Assembly: GCA_003857395.1 (NCBI GenBank)
Contig: RPRC01000198.1
Location: 1 to 11,722 of the forward strand
Reading direction: 5' to 3'
Source: Geobacter sp.
Lineage (GTDB): Bacteria > Desulfobacterota > Desulfuromonadia > Geobacterales > Geobacteraceae
DNA length: 11,722 nucleotides
Position 1 is the stretch's first letter; each line of letters begins with the position of its first letter. A program made the position numbers and the translations under genes. The notes below the pieces were generated by a model that saw only the letters and a list, made by a program, of their open reading frames with translations, was not told the DNA's origin and ran no database searches. This document shows positions 1-7,187 of the stretch, in pieces.

Positions 1-871
1 CGGCAGGACTCCCCCTTGTGCCGAGGCCTTGGTCAATGCAGGAGTTGCCCGGGTTTATGCAGGCATGACGGATCCGAATCCCCTGGTTTCCGGGCGCGGG
101 CTGGCCATGTTACGTGACGCAGGCATTGCCGTGGTATGCGGAGTTCTGGAGGAGGAGTGTCGCCTCCTGAATGAGGCTTTTGTCAAACATGTTACCACAG
201 GAATGCCATTCGTAATTTTGAAGAGTGCCTTGACTCTTGATGGGAAAACCGCAACGGCAACCGGTGATTCCAGGTGGATAACGGGTGAAGAATCGAGACG
301 ATATGTCCATACGCTTCGATCAAGGGTCGATGCGATCATGGTTGGCGTTGGCACTGTTATCGCCGATGACCCCCAACTTACCTGCAGAATGGTTCGCGGG
401 AAAGACCCTCATCGGATTGTTGTTGACAGCCGGCTGAGGACTCCATCTGTGGCCTCGCTTTTTTACCTCAACTCTCAGGCGAAAACGATCATTGCAACCG
501 TTGAGTGTGATCCGGTAAAAGTCGAGGCAGTACAGCGGCTCGGTGCTGAGACCCTGCTCTGCCATGAGCTTGAAGGGAGGGTTGACCTTGAGGACCTGCT
601 CCGCAAGCTTGGTGCATCTGGAATTCAGTCGATTCTCCTGGAAGGGGGGCGGGAGCTTGTAGGGACTGCACTGAGAAAAGGGCTGGTTGACAAGTTTTTA
701 CTCTTTTATGCCCCGAAATTCATAGCCGGTGAAGATGGGTACGGTTTGTGTTCGGGACGGGGCGTTGAGAGGATGGGGGATGCGTTTACGCTGCGGAACA
801 CCAGCGTGCGACGCTTTGCAGAGGATTTTCTCGTAATCGGATATCCGGAGAGACAATGTTTACAGGACTAA
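1..871 (+). CDS. ribD: RibD, bifunctional riboflavin deaminase/reductase (5' truncated)
   Basis: The gene enters from the left edge; the reading frame is open from base 2, giving 289 visible residues. RibD deaminates the pyrimidinedione made from GTP and then reduces its ribosyl side chain with NADPH, in the cytoplasm. The visible protein opens with GRTPPCAEAL, the end of the zinc-binding deaminase motif, with its Cys at 17-19. The rest of the deaminase domain (the HxE part) lies outside the window. The reductase domain follows: KSALTLDGKTATATGDSRW, then DAIMVGVGTVIADDPQLT, the NADPH and substrate region, and LLEGGRELVG. The stop at 869-871 lies inside ribE, a 16-base overlap that suggests translational coupling. 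About the first 75-80 residues are probably missing. The identification is secure. Confidence 0.97.
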   Translation, partial: GRTPPCAEALVNAGVARVYAGMTDPNPLVSGRGLAMLRDAGIAVVCGVLEEECRLLNEAFVKHVTTGMPFVILKSALTLDGKTATATGDSRWITGEESRRYVHTLRSRVDAIMVGVGTVIADDPQLTCRMVRGKDPHRIVVDSRLRTPSVASLFYLNSQAKTIIATVECDPVKVEAVQRLGAETLLCHELEGRVDLEDLLRKLGASGIQSILLEGGRELVGTALRKGLVDKFLLFYAPKFIAGEDGYGLCSGRGVERMGDAFTLRNTSVRRFAEDFLVIGYPERQCLQD

Positions 872-1503
872 TAGAGGAAGTGGGTAAAATTATCGGATTG
901 GATCGGGCCGGAGCTGGAGCGCGGCTCCATGTGGCCTGTGCCCTTCCTCAAGATGAAATAACTCTTGGGGACTCCGTTGCCGTTAACGGGGTATGTCTGA
1001 CCGTCGTAGAGAAATCTAGCGGTAGGCTGTCCTTCGATGTTTCTCCCGAGACACTGGAACGAACAAAATTCAAAGCTCTGAGACCCGGCACCTTCGTTAA
1101 TCTCGAAAGGGCGCTCCGTTTCGGAGACAGGTTAGGGGGGCACCTTGTCAGTGGTCATGTCGACTGCATTGCTGTCCTTCGCGAACGTCGTGAGGTTTCC
1201 GGCAACTATCAATTCGCATTTCAGCTTCCTCCACGCAATGCACGATATCTCATCGAGAAGGGCTCCGTAGCCATAGACGGCATCAGTCTCACGGTTAATA
1301 GCGTTTCCGATGACGGCTTTACCATAAACATCATTCCCCATACCGCTGAACACACCACACTCCGCTTTCGAGGCCCGGGGGATGAAGTGAATATTGAGAC
1401 AGATCTTATCGGAAAATATCTGGAGCGTCTTCTTTCCGGTAAACAAACTGGCGGAGAAAATGGCGTGTCTCTGGAACTGCTTGCGAAAAGCGGATTTTTG
1501 TGA
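856..1503 (+). CDS. ribE: Riboflavin synthase alpha chain
   Basis: Riboflavin synthase dismutates two 6,7-dimethyl-8-ribityllumazine molecules into riboflavin and the pyrimidinedione precursor, the last step of the pathway. The 215-residue protein has the expected two lumazine-binding domains. The first begins MFTGLIEEVG and contains LGDSVAVNGVCLTV (about residues 37-50). RLGGHLVSGHVD (92-103) bridges the two domains. The second contains KGSVAIDGISLTVN (135-148) and INIIPHTAEHTTL (158-169). Length and start are typical of the family. The ATG at 856 has GGAG at 847-850, five bases upstream and inside ribD. The gene is named ribC in the E. coli scheme. After the second domain there is a tail of about 20 residues (from 196) without a recognisable motif. 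Confidence 0.97.
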   Translation: MFTGLIEEVGKIIGLDRAGAGARLHVACALPQDEITLGDSVAVNGVCLTVVEKSSGRLSFDVSPETLERTKFKALRPGTFVNLERALRFGDRLGGHLVSGHVDCIAVLRERREVSGNYQFAFQLPPRNARYLIEKGSVAIDGISLTVNSVSDDGFTINIIPHTAEHTTLRFRGPGDEVNIETDLIGKYLERLLSGKQTGGENGVSLELLAKSGFL

Positions 1504-1551
1504 GATATAGTATTGTTCTGATTTTATAAGAAATGAGGGTTTCTGACGACT

Positions 1552-2754
1552 ATGCCGGCAGCTACGATTGAAGCAGCTATAGAGGATATCAAGCAGGGCA
1601 AGATGGTGATTCTCGTTGACGATGAGGATCGCGAGAATGAGGGTGATCTAACCATGGCCGCAGAAATGGTCACTCCCGAGGCTATCAATACCATGGCAAA
1701 ATATGGTCGCGGACTCATCTGTCTGACCCTTACCGAGGAGAAGTGTGACCAGTTGCGACTTCCCCCCATGGTTGAGAATAATACGTCTGCTTTCAGCACT
1801 GCCTTTACCGTTTCGATTGAAGCGAAGAGGGGGGTTACCACCGGGATTTCGGCTGCGGACCGATCTCACACGATCCTTACTGCGGTAGCGGATGGCGCGG
1901 GTCCCGAGGATCTCTCCCGACCGGGCCATATTTTCCCGCTGCGTGCCAGGAACGGTGGTGTGCTTGTTCGAATCGGCCAGACCGAGGGTTCCGTCGATCT
2001 TGCCCGGCTCGCGGGGTTGAAGCCAGCTGGTGTAATATGCGAGATCATGAATGATGACGGCACGATGGCCCGCATGCCGCAACTGAAAAAATTCGCCAAA
2101 GAGCATGGCTTGAAAATATGCACCATTGCGGATCTTGTCGCGTACCGAATGAAGCACGAATTGCTGGTAAAAAAGGCTGCCGAGGTGCTGTTGCCGACCA
2201 GGTGCGGAGATTTTCGGGCAGTTGTCTTTGAAAATGAAGTTGATAATCTGGAACATCTTGCCCTGGTGAAGGGTGACATAAAGGGTGCTGAGCCAGTTCT
2301 TGTCAGGGTTCATTCCGAGTGTCTCACCGGCGACGTTTTTGGCAGTTGCCGTTGCGATTGTGGTGACCAGTTGCAGCATGCAATGGAGCTTATTGAGGCT
2401 GAAGGAAGAGGAATTCTTCTTTATATGAGACAGGAAGGGCGTGGTATCGGTCTCACGAACAAGCTTCGTGCCTATGCTTTGCAGGACCAGGGGAAAGATA
2501 CCGTCGAAGCCAACATCGAGCTTGGATTCAAAGATGATCTGCGCGACTACGGCATTGGTGCCCAGATTCTCGTCAGCCTTGGCGCAAAGAATATCAGACT
2601 CATGACGAACAACCCGAAAAAGATGGTGGGCCTCGAAGGATATGGAATCAACATCGTCGAGAGGGTGCCAATCGAGATAGAAGCAACTGTTTGCAATCTG
2701 AAATACCTGCAGACAAAACGGGAAAAGATGGGTCATATGCTGGAAAACCTCTGA
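1552..2754 (+). CDS. ribBA: RibBA, DHBP synthase / GTP cyclohydrolase II fusion
   Basis: This 400-residue bifunctional enzyme starts both arms of riboflavin synthesis. The N-terminal RibB domain (about 1-200) makes 3,4-dihydroxy-2-butanone 4-phosphate from ribulose 5-phosphate. The C-terminal RibA domain (about 205-400) opens GTP. RibB motifs seen are [11 protein letters not shown] (23-33), [14 protein letters not shown] (94-107), [10 protein letters not shown] (123-132) and [10 protein letters not shown]. RibA shows [10 protein letters not shown] and the zinc ligands Cys257, Cys268 and Cys270, spaced as in E. coli RibA, then RQEGRGIGL (293-301) and [12 protein letters not shown]. One oddity: where E. 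coli RibB has GHTEA, with its metal-binding His153, this protein reads GQTEG with Gln143. The ATG at 1552 gives the usual N-terminus. Its nearest GAGGG (1535-1539) is rather far away, at 12 bases. Confidence 0.97.
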   Translation: MPAATIEAAIEDIKQGKMVILVDDEDRENEGDLTMAAEMVTPEAINTMAKYGRGLICLTLTEEKCDQLRLPPMVENNTSAFSTAFTVSIEAKRGVTTGISAADRSHTILTAVADGAGPEDLSRPGHIFPLRARNGGVLVRIGQTEGSVDLARLAGLKPAGVICEIMNDDGTMARMPQLKKFAKEHGLKICTIADLVAYRMKHELLVKKAAEVLLPTRCGDFRAVVFENEVDNLEHLALVKGDIKGAEPVLVRVHSECLTGDVFGSCRCDCGDQLQHAMELIEAEGRGILLYMRQEGRGIGLTNKLRAYALQDQGKDTVEANIELGFKDDLRDYGIGAQILVSLGAKNIRLMTNNPKKMVGLEGYGINIVERVPIEIEATVCNLKYLQTKREKMGHMLENL

Positions 2755-2762
2755 CCACTTTA

Positions 2763-2810
2763 CCCCCGAAAGCTCGTTGAATAGATCCTAACTCCAATAA
2801 TAACGGGGAG
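2763..2810 (+). promoter_or_regulatory. Possible pairing that masks the ribH ribosome-binding site
   Basis: The ribH Shine-Dalgarno GGGGAG (2805-2810) lies in CGGGG (2804-2808). This is exactly complementary to CCCCG at 2764-2768, 35 bases upstream in the same 64-base gap. Five consecutive G-C pairs could partly hide the site. The loop is long and I see no further supporting helix, so this may be chance. Confidence 0.2.
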
Positions 2811-2818
2811 ATTTTACT

Positions 2819-3286
2819 ATGCCTACCTATATTGAAGGAAAACTTGACGCCACTGGTATGTCCATCGGGATACTAGTGAGCCGTTTTAACAGTTTTATCA
2901 GCGAACGGCTGTTGGAGGGAGCTTTGGATGCTCTGTTGCGCCACGGTGCTGCTGACGAAAAGATTGTTGTCGCGCGAGTGCCTGGGGCGTTTGAGATCCC
3001 GCTCGCAGCGAAGAAAATGGCTGAAAGCGGCAAGTTCGATGCTGTTATCTGTCTTGGTGCGGTAATTCGGGGGGCAACCCCCCATTTCGACTATGTGGCC
3101 TCGGAGGTTTCCAAGGGAGTTGCCCACGTTTCTCTGGACAGCGGCATTCCCGTCGTATTCGGCGTCCTGACTACGGACAGCATTGAGCAGGCCATTGAAA
3201 GGGCCGGGACGAAGGCTGGCAATAAGGGTTTCGATGCTTCCGTGACTGCCATAGAAACTGTCAATCTTCTGAAAGGTCTTGTGTAG
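2819..3286 (+). CDS. ribH: 6,7-dimethyl-8-ribityllumazine synthase
   Basis: RibH condenses DHBP (from RibBA) with the RibD product to give lumazine, the substrate of RibE. Members assemble as pentamers or 60-mer shells. The 155-residue length is typical. Family signatures seen are LVSRFNSFI (19-27), RVPGAFEIP (53-61), [15 protein letters not shown] (79-93) with the catalytic His89, VVFGVLTTD (112-120), and the phosphate-binding [10 protein letters not shown] (130-139). The ATG at 2819 has GGGGAG eight bases upstream. The gene follows ribBA by 64 bases and abuts nusB with no gap, so all five genes probably share one transcript. Confidence 0.97.
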   Translation: MPTYIEGKLDATGMSIGILVSRFNSFISERLLEGALDALLRHGAADEKIVVARVPGAFEIPLAAKKMAESGKFDAVICLGAVIRGATPHFDYVASEVSKGVAHVSLDSGIPVVFGVLTTDSIEQAIERAGTKAGNKGFDASVTAIETVNLLKGLV

Positions 3287-3700
3287 GTGGGTGCTAGACG
3301 ATTAGGACGGGAAATGGCGCTACAGATGCTCTATGCGTCCGACTTGAATCCCTCCAGTGGACACCCTTCTCTGCCGCGCGAAGAAGAAGATTCAAGGACG
3401 CACTATGAATCCATGGATTTTGCTGCGGAACTGGTAAAGGGTGTAACAGCAAACCGTGCCTCTATTGACGATCTGCTAACCACCAAGTCAAAGAATTGGT
3501 CTCTTGTCCGAATGGCCCGGGTGGATCTGAATATACTCCGGATTGCCATTTACGAGTTGCTTTACTGCAGTGACATACCAAAAAACGTTACCATTAATGA
3601 GGCAATTGAGGTGGCCAAGAAATTTGGTACCGAAGATTCGCCCTCTTTTGTCAACGGAATCCTTGATGAAATAGCTACAGGCTTGACAAGCAAAAACTAG
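3287..3700 (+). CDS. nusB: NusB, transcription antitermination factor
   Basis: NusB pairs with ribosomal protein S10 (NusE) on boxA RNA and supports antitermination, mainly of rRNA operons. The 137-residue all-helical protein has the family opening ARRLGREMALQMLYASD, the central VRMARVDLNILRIAIYELLY (71-90), and IPKNVTINEAIEVAKKFG (93-110) followed by SPSFVNGILDEI. The start is a GTG at 3287-3289, immediately after the ribH TAG. GAAAGG at 3271-3276 lies ten bases upstream, inside ribH. This tail-to-head arrangement implies coupled translation, and a ribH-nusB pairing is common in bacteria. Confidence 0.95.
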   Translation: MGARRLGREMALQMLYASDLNPSSGHPSLPREEEDSRTHYESMDFAAELVKGVTANRASIDDLLTTKSKNWSLVRMARVDLNILRIAIYELLYCSDIPKNVTINEAIEVAKKFGTEDSPSFVNGILDEIATGLTSKN

Positions 3701-3714
3701 TTTCAGTGTATGGC

Positions 3715-3729
3715 TGCTGATTTTCAGCA
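3715..3729 (+). other. Small hairpin between nusB and hom
   Basis: TGCTGA, a TTT loop and TCAGCA form a perfect 6-bp stem in the 46-base gap, nine bases before the GAGG ribosome-binding site of hom. No T-run follows (TTCATTCG), so it is not a convincing terminator. It may be chance or a weak mRNA structure. Confidence 0.25.
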
Positions 3730-3746
3730 TTCATTCGTGAGGTGTT

Positions 3747-5057
3747 ATGAAAGAAATTGGCGTAGGTCTGCTTGGGTTTGGTACGATTGGTGCCGGTGTT
3801 GTGAAACTGATGGGGCAAAATGCCTCTCTTATCGAGGAAAAACTCGGGACACGGCTGCGCTTGAGGAAGGTTGCCGATCGTGACATCACAACAGATCGAG
3901 GTGTTGCTGTTGAACCTGGTGTCCTTACACAAAATGTAGATGAGGTTCTTTCCGATCCCAAGATATCCGTGATTATTGAGCTGATTGGTGGATATACGAT
4001 CGCTAAGGATTTTATTCTGAAGGCCATTGAAAATGGCAAACATATCGTAACGGCCAACAAAGCGCTGCTTGCCGTTCACGGCGAGGAGATCTATGCCGCC
4101 GCAGCCCGCAAGGGAGTCGAGGTGCGCTACGAGGCCGCGGTTGGTGGCGGCATTCCCGTTCTTTCTGCAATAAAAGGCAATATGGCAGCCAATCACTTTG
4201 GTACCGTCCTTGGAATTCTGAACGGTACCTGCAACTATATCCTGACCAAAATGACCGAAGAAGGCGCCGATTTCAGTGATGTTTTGAAGAAGGCACAGGA
4301 ATTGGGTTATGCGGAAGCCGATCCGACATTTGATGTCGAAGGTGTTGATACGGCACATAAGCTTGCGATTCTTGTCACGCTCTGTTTCGGGACCCGGGTC
4401 AATTTTGATGACATCTATACCGAAGGTATTAGCGCTATATCGGCTATAGATATAAACTATGCCAAGGAATTTGGTTTCAAGATCAAGCTGCTTGCCATCG
4501 GAAAAATGGACGGAGATCGTGTCGAAGCACGCGTTCACCCTACGATGATTCCTTTGAATTATCCTTTGGCGGATGTCGATGGTGTTTTTAACGCCATCAG
4601 ATTGACCGGCGATTTTGTCGACACAGTTATGTTTTACGGTCGCGGCGCGGGAATGGCTCCGACTGCCAGTGCTATTGTGGGCGATGTTATGGCTATAGCC
4701 CGTAATCTTATGGTGGGTGTCGGTAGAAGAAGTGCCCCGCTGGGGTACCTTGACACGAAATTGAAAAAACTGGAGATAAAGCCGATTGGGGAAATCGTCG
4801 GCAAGTATTACATTCGATTCAGTGCTTTGGATAAACCCGGTGTTCTGGCTAGAATTGCGGGTGTACTCGGTAAAAACGAGATCAGCATTGAATCAATGAT
4901 CCAGAGCGCCAGGATAGAGGGTGAAACGGTTCCGATCGTCATTATGACCCACAAAGCTTCTGAAAGTGGCATTCGCAGTGCTCTGGAAGAAATTGACTCA
5001 TTCGATTTTATCTATGAAAAAAGCAAGTTGATCCGAATTGAAGATTCTCTGTTATAA
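3747..5057 (+). CDS. hom: Homoserine dehydrogenase with C-terminal ACT domain
   Basis: This enzyme reduces aspartate semialdehyde to homoserine with NAD(P)H, the branch point to threonine and methionine. The 436 residues fall in the expected order. A Rossmann domain opens with GLLGFGTIGAGVV (7-19) and contains VTANKALLA (101-109, Lys105). The catalytic domain contains YEAAVGGGIPVL (128-139), GILNGTCNYILTKM (156-169) and DPTFDVEGVDTAHK (192-205), with the Asp201/Lys205 pair corresponding to the yeast catalytic Asp/Lys. The ACT domain lies at about 354-430 (YYIRFSALDKPGVLARIAGV), where threonine feedback usually acts. GAGG stands just before the ATG at 3747. This is the monofunctional form, without an aspartokinase part. 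It has no functional link to the neighbouring nusB. Confidence 0.97.
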   Translation: MKEIGVGLLGFGTIGAGVVKLMGQNASLIEEKLGTRLRLRKVADRDITTDRGVAVEPGVLTQNVDEVLSDPKISVIIELIGGYTIAKDFILKAIENGKHIVTANKALLAVHGEEIYAAAARKGVEVRYEAAVGGGIPVLSAIKGNMAANHFGTVLGILNGTCNYILTKMTEEGADFSDVLKKAQELGYAEADPTFDVEGVDTAHKLAILVTLCFGTRVNFDDIYTEGISAISAIDINYAKEFGFKIKLLAIGKMDGDRVEARVHPTMIPLNYPLADVDGVFNAIRLTGDFVDTVMFYGRGAGMAPTASAIVGDVMAIARNLMVGVGRRSAPLGYLDTKLKKLEIKPIGEIVGKYYIRFSALDKPGVLARIAGVLGKNEISIESMIQSARIEGETVPIVIMTHKASESGIRSALEEIDSFDFIYEKSKLIRIEDSLL

Positions 5058-5096
5058 AGAATTTCACGGTCGAGGTAAATCGGAGCAACTTTACTG

Positions 5097-5160
5097 TTCT
5101 TCAAGCGGTTCTTGAACCTGCCTGAAGAAGACACGTTCGTTGCTATTGCTGCTTCTTTTT
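5097..5160 (+). other. Overlapping inverted repeats and T-run after hom
   Basis: The 145-base gap between hom and the patatin gene holds several mutually exclusive hairpins. TTCAAG (5100-5105) pairs with CTTGAA (5111-5116). TTCTTCA (5097-5103) pairs with TGAAGAA (5123-5129). AAGAAG (5125-5130) pairs with CTTCTT (5152-5157), which runs into TTTTT ending at 5160. The last could be a weak intrinsic terminator for the rib-nusB-hom unit, but its stem is AT-rich and its loop is 21 bases. I see no clear promoter in the remainder. Confidence 0.25.
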
Positions 5161-5202
5161 AAAATATTGTCACTGTCGGGTTTGAAGCTGGAGCGAATAA
5201 AA

Positions 5203-6096
5203 ATGACCAAGGGCCTCAGGCTGGTTTCTTTTTTTCTTGCAGTATTGATCATCGTTATTCTTTCTGGGTGTATGCCGAAGGAAGTGCCTCTTCCAGCAGT
5301 CGTGAGACCGGTGAAGGTTGCCGTAGTGCTCGGAGCCGGCGCGGCGAAGGGCTTTGCCCATATCGGTGTACTCAAGGTGCTTGAAGCCAATCGTATACCC
5401 GTCAACATGGTTGTCGGGACAAGTGCAGGGAGTTTCGTCGGTAGTCTCTATGCCTATGGCTTCACCGCATTCCAGCTGCAGAAAATATCATTTGATATTC
5501 AACAGGCAGAGCTTGCCGACTACACAATTCCCGATAATGGTTTTATAAAAGGTGAAAAGCTTGAGGCGTACATCAACCGAATGCTTCACAACACCCCGAT
5601 GGAAAAACTGAGAATACCCTTTTATGCCGTGGCAACAGATATACAGAGCGGTAGAGAAATGGTCTTCGGTTCGGGGAATGCCGGGAGTGCCGTCAGGGCA
5701 AGCTGTTCAATTCCCGGAGTTTTCTCTCCTGCCGTTATTGGCGGGAGGATGTATGTAGATGGTGGCCTGGTGAGTCCTGTTGCGGTTGAAGCTGCCCTGC
5801 GTCAAGGTGCTGATGTGGTCATTGCCGTTGATGTTTCCGGGGACGGCCAGGGGCTGAAACCAACAGGAACCCTCAGTACTATTCTTCAATCAATCGGGAT
5901 CATGTATGAGAAAATAGCCGCTCACCAACTCCAGAAGGCGGATGTTGTAATAAAACCGAACGTAGCTTCTATTGGAACTTCGGATTTTACCAAACGCCAT
6001 GAGGCGGTGCTTGAAGGGGAACGTGCGGCAACTGCAGCGCTACCGGCAATCAAGTCTGCTATTTCCCGTGCGAAAACCGGAAACAAGAAGTTGTAG
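5203..6096 (+). CDS. Patatin-like phospholipase, predicted lipoprotein
   Basis: This is a serine hydrolase of the patatin family (RssA/NTE-like), which cleaves acyl groups from lipids through a Ser-Asp dyad. The 297-residue protein has the oxyanion-hole segment GAGAAKG (44-50), the nucleophile motif GTSAG (72-76, Ser74) and the second active residue in DGG (Asp186). The N-terminus MTKGLRL, a hydrophobic run and LSGC form a lipoprotein signal with Cys23 as the acylation site. The next residue is Met, not Asp, which under the usual Lol sorting rule favours the outer membrane. I chose the ATG at 5203 because GGAG (5190-5193) precedes it by nine bases and it gives a proper signal peptide. An in-frame TTG at 5140 would add 21 residues and spoil the signal. 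The true substrate is unknown. Confidence 0.88.
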   Translation: MTKGLRLVSFFLAVLIIVILSGCMPKEVPLPAVVRPVKVAVVLGAGAAKGFAHIGVLKVLEANRIPVNMVVGTSAGSFVGSLYAYGFTAFQLQKISFDIQQAELADYTIPDNGFIKGEKLEAYINRMLHNTPMEKLRIPFYAVATDIQSGREMVFGSGNAGSAVRASCSIPGVFSPAVIGGRMYVDGGLVSPVAVEAALRQGADVVIAVDVSGDGQGLKPTGTLSTILQSIGIMYEKIAAHQLQKADVVIKPNVASIGTSDFTKRHEAVLEGERAATAALPAIKSAISRAKTGNKKL

Positions 6097-6140
6097 TTTG
6101 TTTACATAAAAACAGATAAGAAACTGGATTTCAATTCCCT

Positions 6141-7001
6141 ATGAAAAGCAGCAACTCGATGAATAGAATCAAGCTTCAGGCACCGGCAAAGATAAACTAT
6201 CTGCTTGAGGTACTTCGCAAGAGACCGGATAATTACCATGACTTGCGCATGGTCATGCAGCGTATTTCCTTGAGTGATGAAATTGAAATTTCCCTTTCTG
6301 ATACACCGGGAATTCGGGTGTACTGTGATCGTAAAGATGTTCCGGATGGTCCGGCAAATATTGCTTGGCGTGCCGCAGATTCGCTATTGACAATGGCTGG
6401 TATCACTGCAGGGATTGATATCTTTATTGTCAAGAAAATCCCTATGGCCGCCGGTCTGGGTGGTGGGAGCAGTGATGCCGCCTCGGTCCTGATGGGACTC
6501 AACGACCTCTTGAAACTTACGTTGACGGATGAAAAGTTGATGTCGATCGGGGTGACGCTGGGGGCAGATGTGCCCTTCTTCATTTTTAAGAAAACTGCGT
6601 TAGCGGAGGGGATCGGCAATCGGCTCTCCGTAGTAGAAGGCCTTCCACCGGTATGGCTCGTTCTGGTAAATCCGAATATCCATGTTTCCACGGCTTGGGT
6701 ATATCAAAATTTGCAGTTGACAAAGAAATCTTATGCAGCTAAACTGCCAAAGTTTAGCAATAGAATAGAAGATATCTGCACACTTTTGTCTAATGATCTT
6801 GAGTCAGTTACGATAGGGCGTTTTCCCGAAATTCAGGAAATAAAGGACACACTTCTTGCGAACGGATCACAGGGCGTGCTCATGTCCGGTAGTGGTCCAA
6901 CGGTGTTCGGTGTTTTTGCGGAAGAACAGCAGGCATGTGCCTGCCAGAGTGAGATAAGTCGAAATTCAGCATGGTACACAATTGTTGCTCGCACGATATG
7001 A
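6141..7001 (+). CDS. ispE: IspE, 4-diphosphocytidyl-2-C-methyl-D-erythritol kinase
   Basis: IspE phosphorylates CDP-methylerythritol with ATP in the non-mevalonate isoprenoid pathway. The 286-residue GHMP kinase shows [17 protein letters not shown] (14-30, Lys17 at the position of E. coli Lys10), the glycine-rich ATP loop [14 protein letters not shown] (101-114), LGADVPFFI (140-148, with the catalytic Asp143) and the third GHMP motif [10 protein letters not shown] near the end. The usual KRPDGYH is KRPDNYH here, a mild change. The start is uncertain: ATGs at 6141 and 6159 are in frame and neither has a good Shine-Dalgarno. The later one would remove six residues and still give a normal N-terminus. 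The 44-base gap before it shows no clear promoter. Confidence 0.95.
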   Translation: MKSSNSMNRIKLQAPAKINYLLEVLRKRPDNYHDLRMVMQRISLSDEIEISLSDTPGIRVYCDRKDVPDGPANIAWRAADSLLTMAGITAGIDIFIVKKIPMAAGLGGGSSDAASVLMGLNDLLKLTLTDEKLMSIGVTLGADVPFFIFKKTALAEGIGNRLSVVEGLPPVWLVLVNPNIHVSTAWVYQNLQLTKKSYAAKLPKFSNRIEDICTLLSNDLESVTIGRFPEIQEIKDTLLANGSQGVLMSGSGPTVFGVFAEEQQACACQSEISRNSAWYTIVARTI

Positions 7002-7014
7002 AGAATTTCCCTGT

Positions 7015-7089
7015 TGGGGCGTCGCCAAGCGGTAAGGCACCGGATTTTGATTCCGGCATTCCCAGGTTCAAATCCTGGCGCCCCAGCCA
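7015..7089 (+). tRNA. tRNA-Gln, anticodon UUG
   Basis: A full cloverleaf is visible. The acceptor stem TGGGGCG (7015-7021) pairs with CGCCCCA (7079-7085). The D stem is GCC/GGC (7024-7026, 7036-7038). The anticodon stem CCGGA/TTCCGG encloses TTTTGAT, with anticodon TTG at 7047-7049. The T arm is CCAGG-TTCAAAT-CCTGG (7062-7078). The discriminator is G7086 and CCA is encoded at 7087-7089. UUG reads CAA (and CAG by wobble), so it carries glutamine. A run of six T (7092-7097) follows two bases later. The gene lies 13 bases after ispE and may be cut from a longer transcript. Confidence 0.97.
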
Positions 7090-7101
7090 CCTTTTTTGAG
7101 A

Positions 7102-7155
7102 TAGTTTCCATCCGGAAACTCCGGATGTGAAACTAGCGGTTTCCAATTTGGAAAC
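7102..7155 (+). repeat. Cluster of GTTTCC/GGAAAC inverted repeats before prs
   Basis: Within 54 bases, five GTTTC or GAAAC half-sites alternate in orientation. TAGTTTCCATCCGG (7102-7115) pairs with CCGGATG-T-GAAACTA (7121-7135), giving 14 base pairs with one bulged T and an AAACT loop. Inside it, AGTTTCC-ATCC-GGAAACT (7103-7120) is a perfect smaller palindrome. GTTTCCA-ATT-TGGAAAC (7139-7155) is a second perfect 7-bp hairpin. GAAAC (7129-7133) can also pair with GTTTC (7139-7143), excluding both. No T-run follows either hairpin, so this is not a normal terminator. It could be an operator cluster, an attenuator of prs or a dispersed repeat. A TAATAAT (7160-7166) follows, but I cannot match it to a good -35 box. 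Confidence 0.7.
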
Positions 7156-7187
7156 GAGATAATAATTGTGATTGCTTTGAGGTAGTG

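Noticed and set aside
1648..2736. 362-codon open frame on the - strand
   Set aside because: It lies wholly antisense to ribBA, whose domains and motifs are unambiguous. Its translation shows no recognisable family, so it is a shadow.
3715..3729. Terminator between nusB and hom
   Set aside because: The 6-bp hairpin is real but has no T-run after it and sits very close to the hom start, so I list it only as a small hairpin.
3675..4538. 287-codon open frame on the - strand
   Set aside because: It is antisense to the 5' half of hom and has no recognisable motif or ribosome-binding context.
5140..5202. Longer patatin start at the TTG
   Set aside because: It adds 21 residues before a proper lipoprotein signal and has no Shine-Dalgarno. 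The ATG at 5203 has GGAG nine bases upstream.
7015..7097. tRNA end plus T6 as an intrinsic terminator
   Set aside because: The T-run follows the cloverleaf closely, but the long-range acceptor stem is not a typical terminator hairpin, so termination cannot be claimed from sequence alone.
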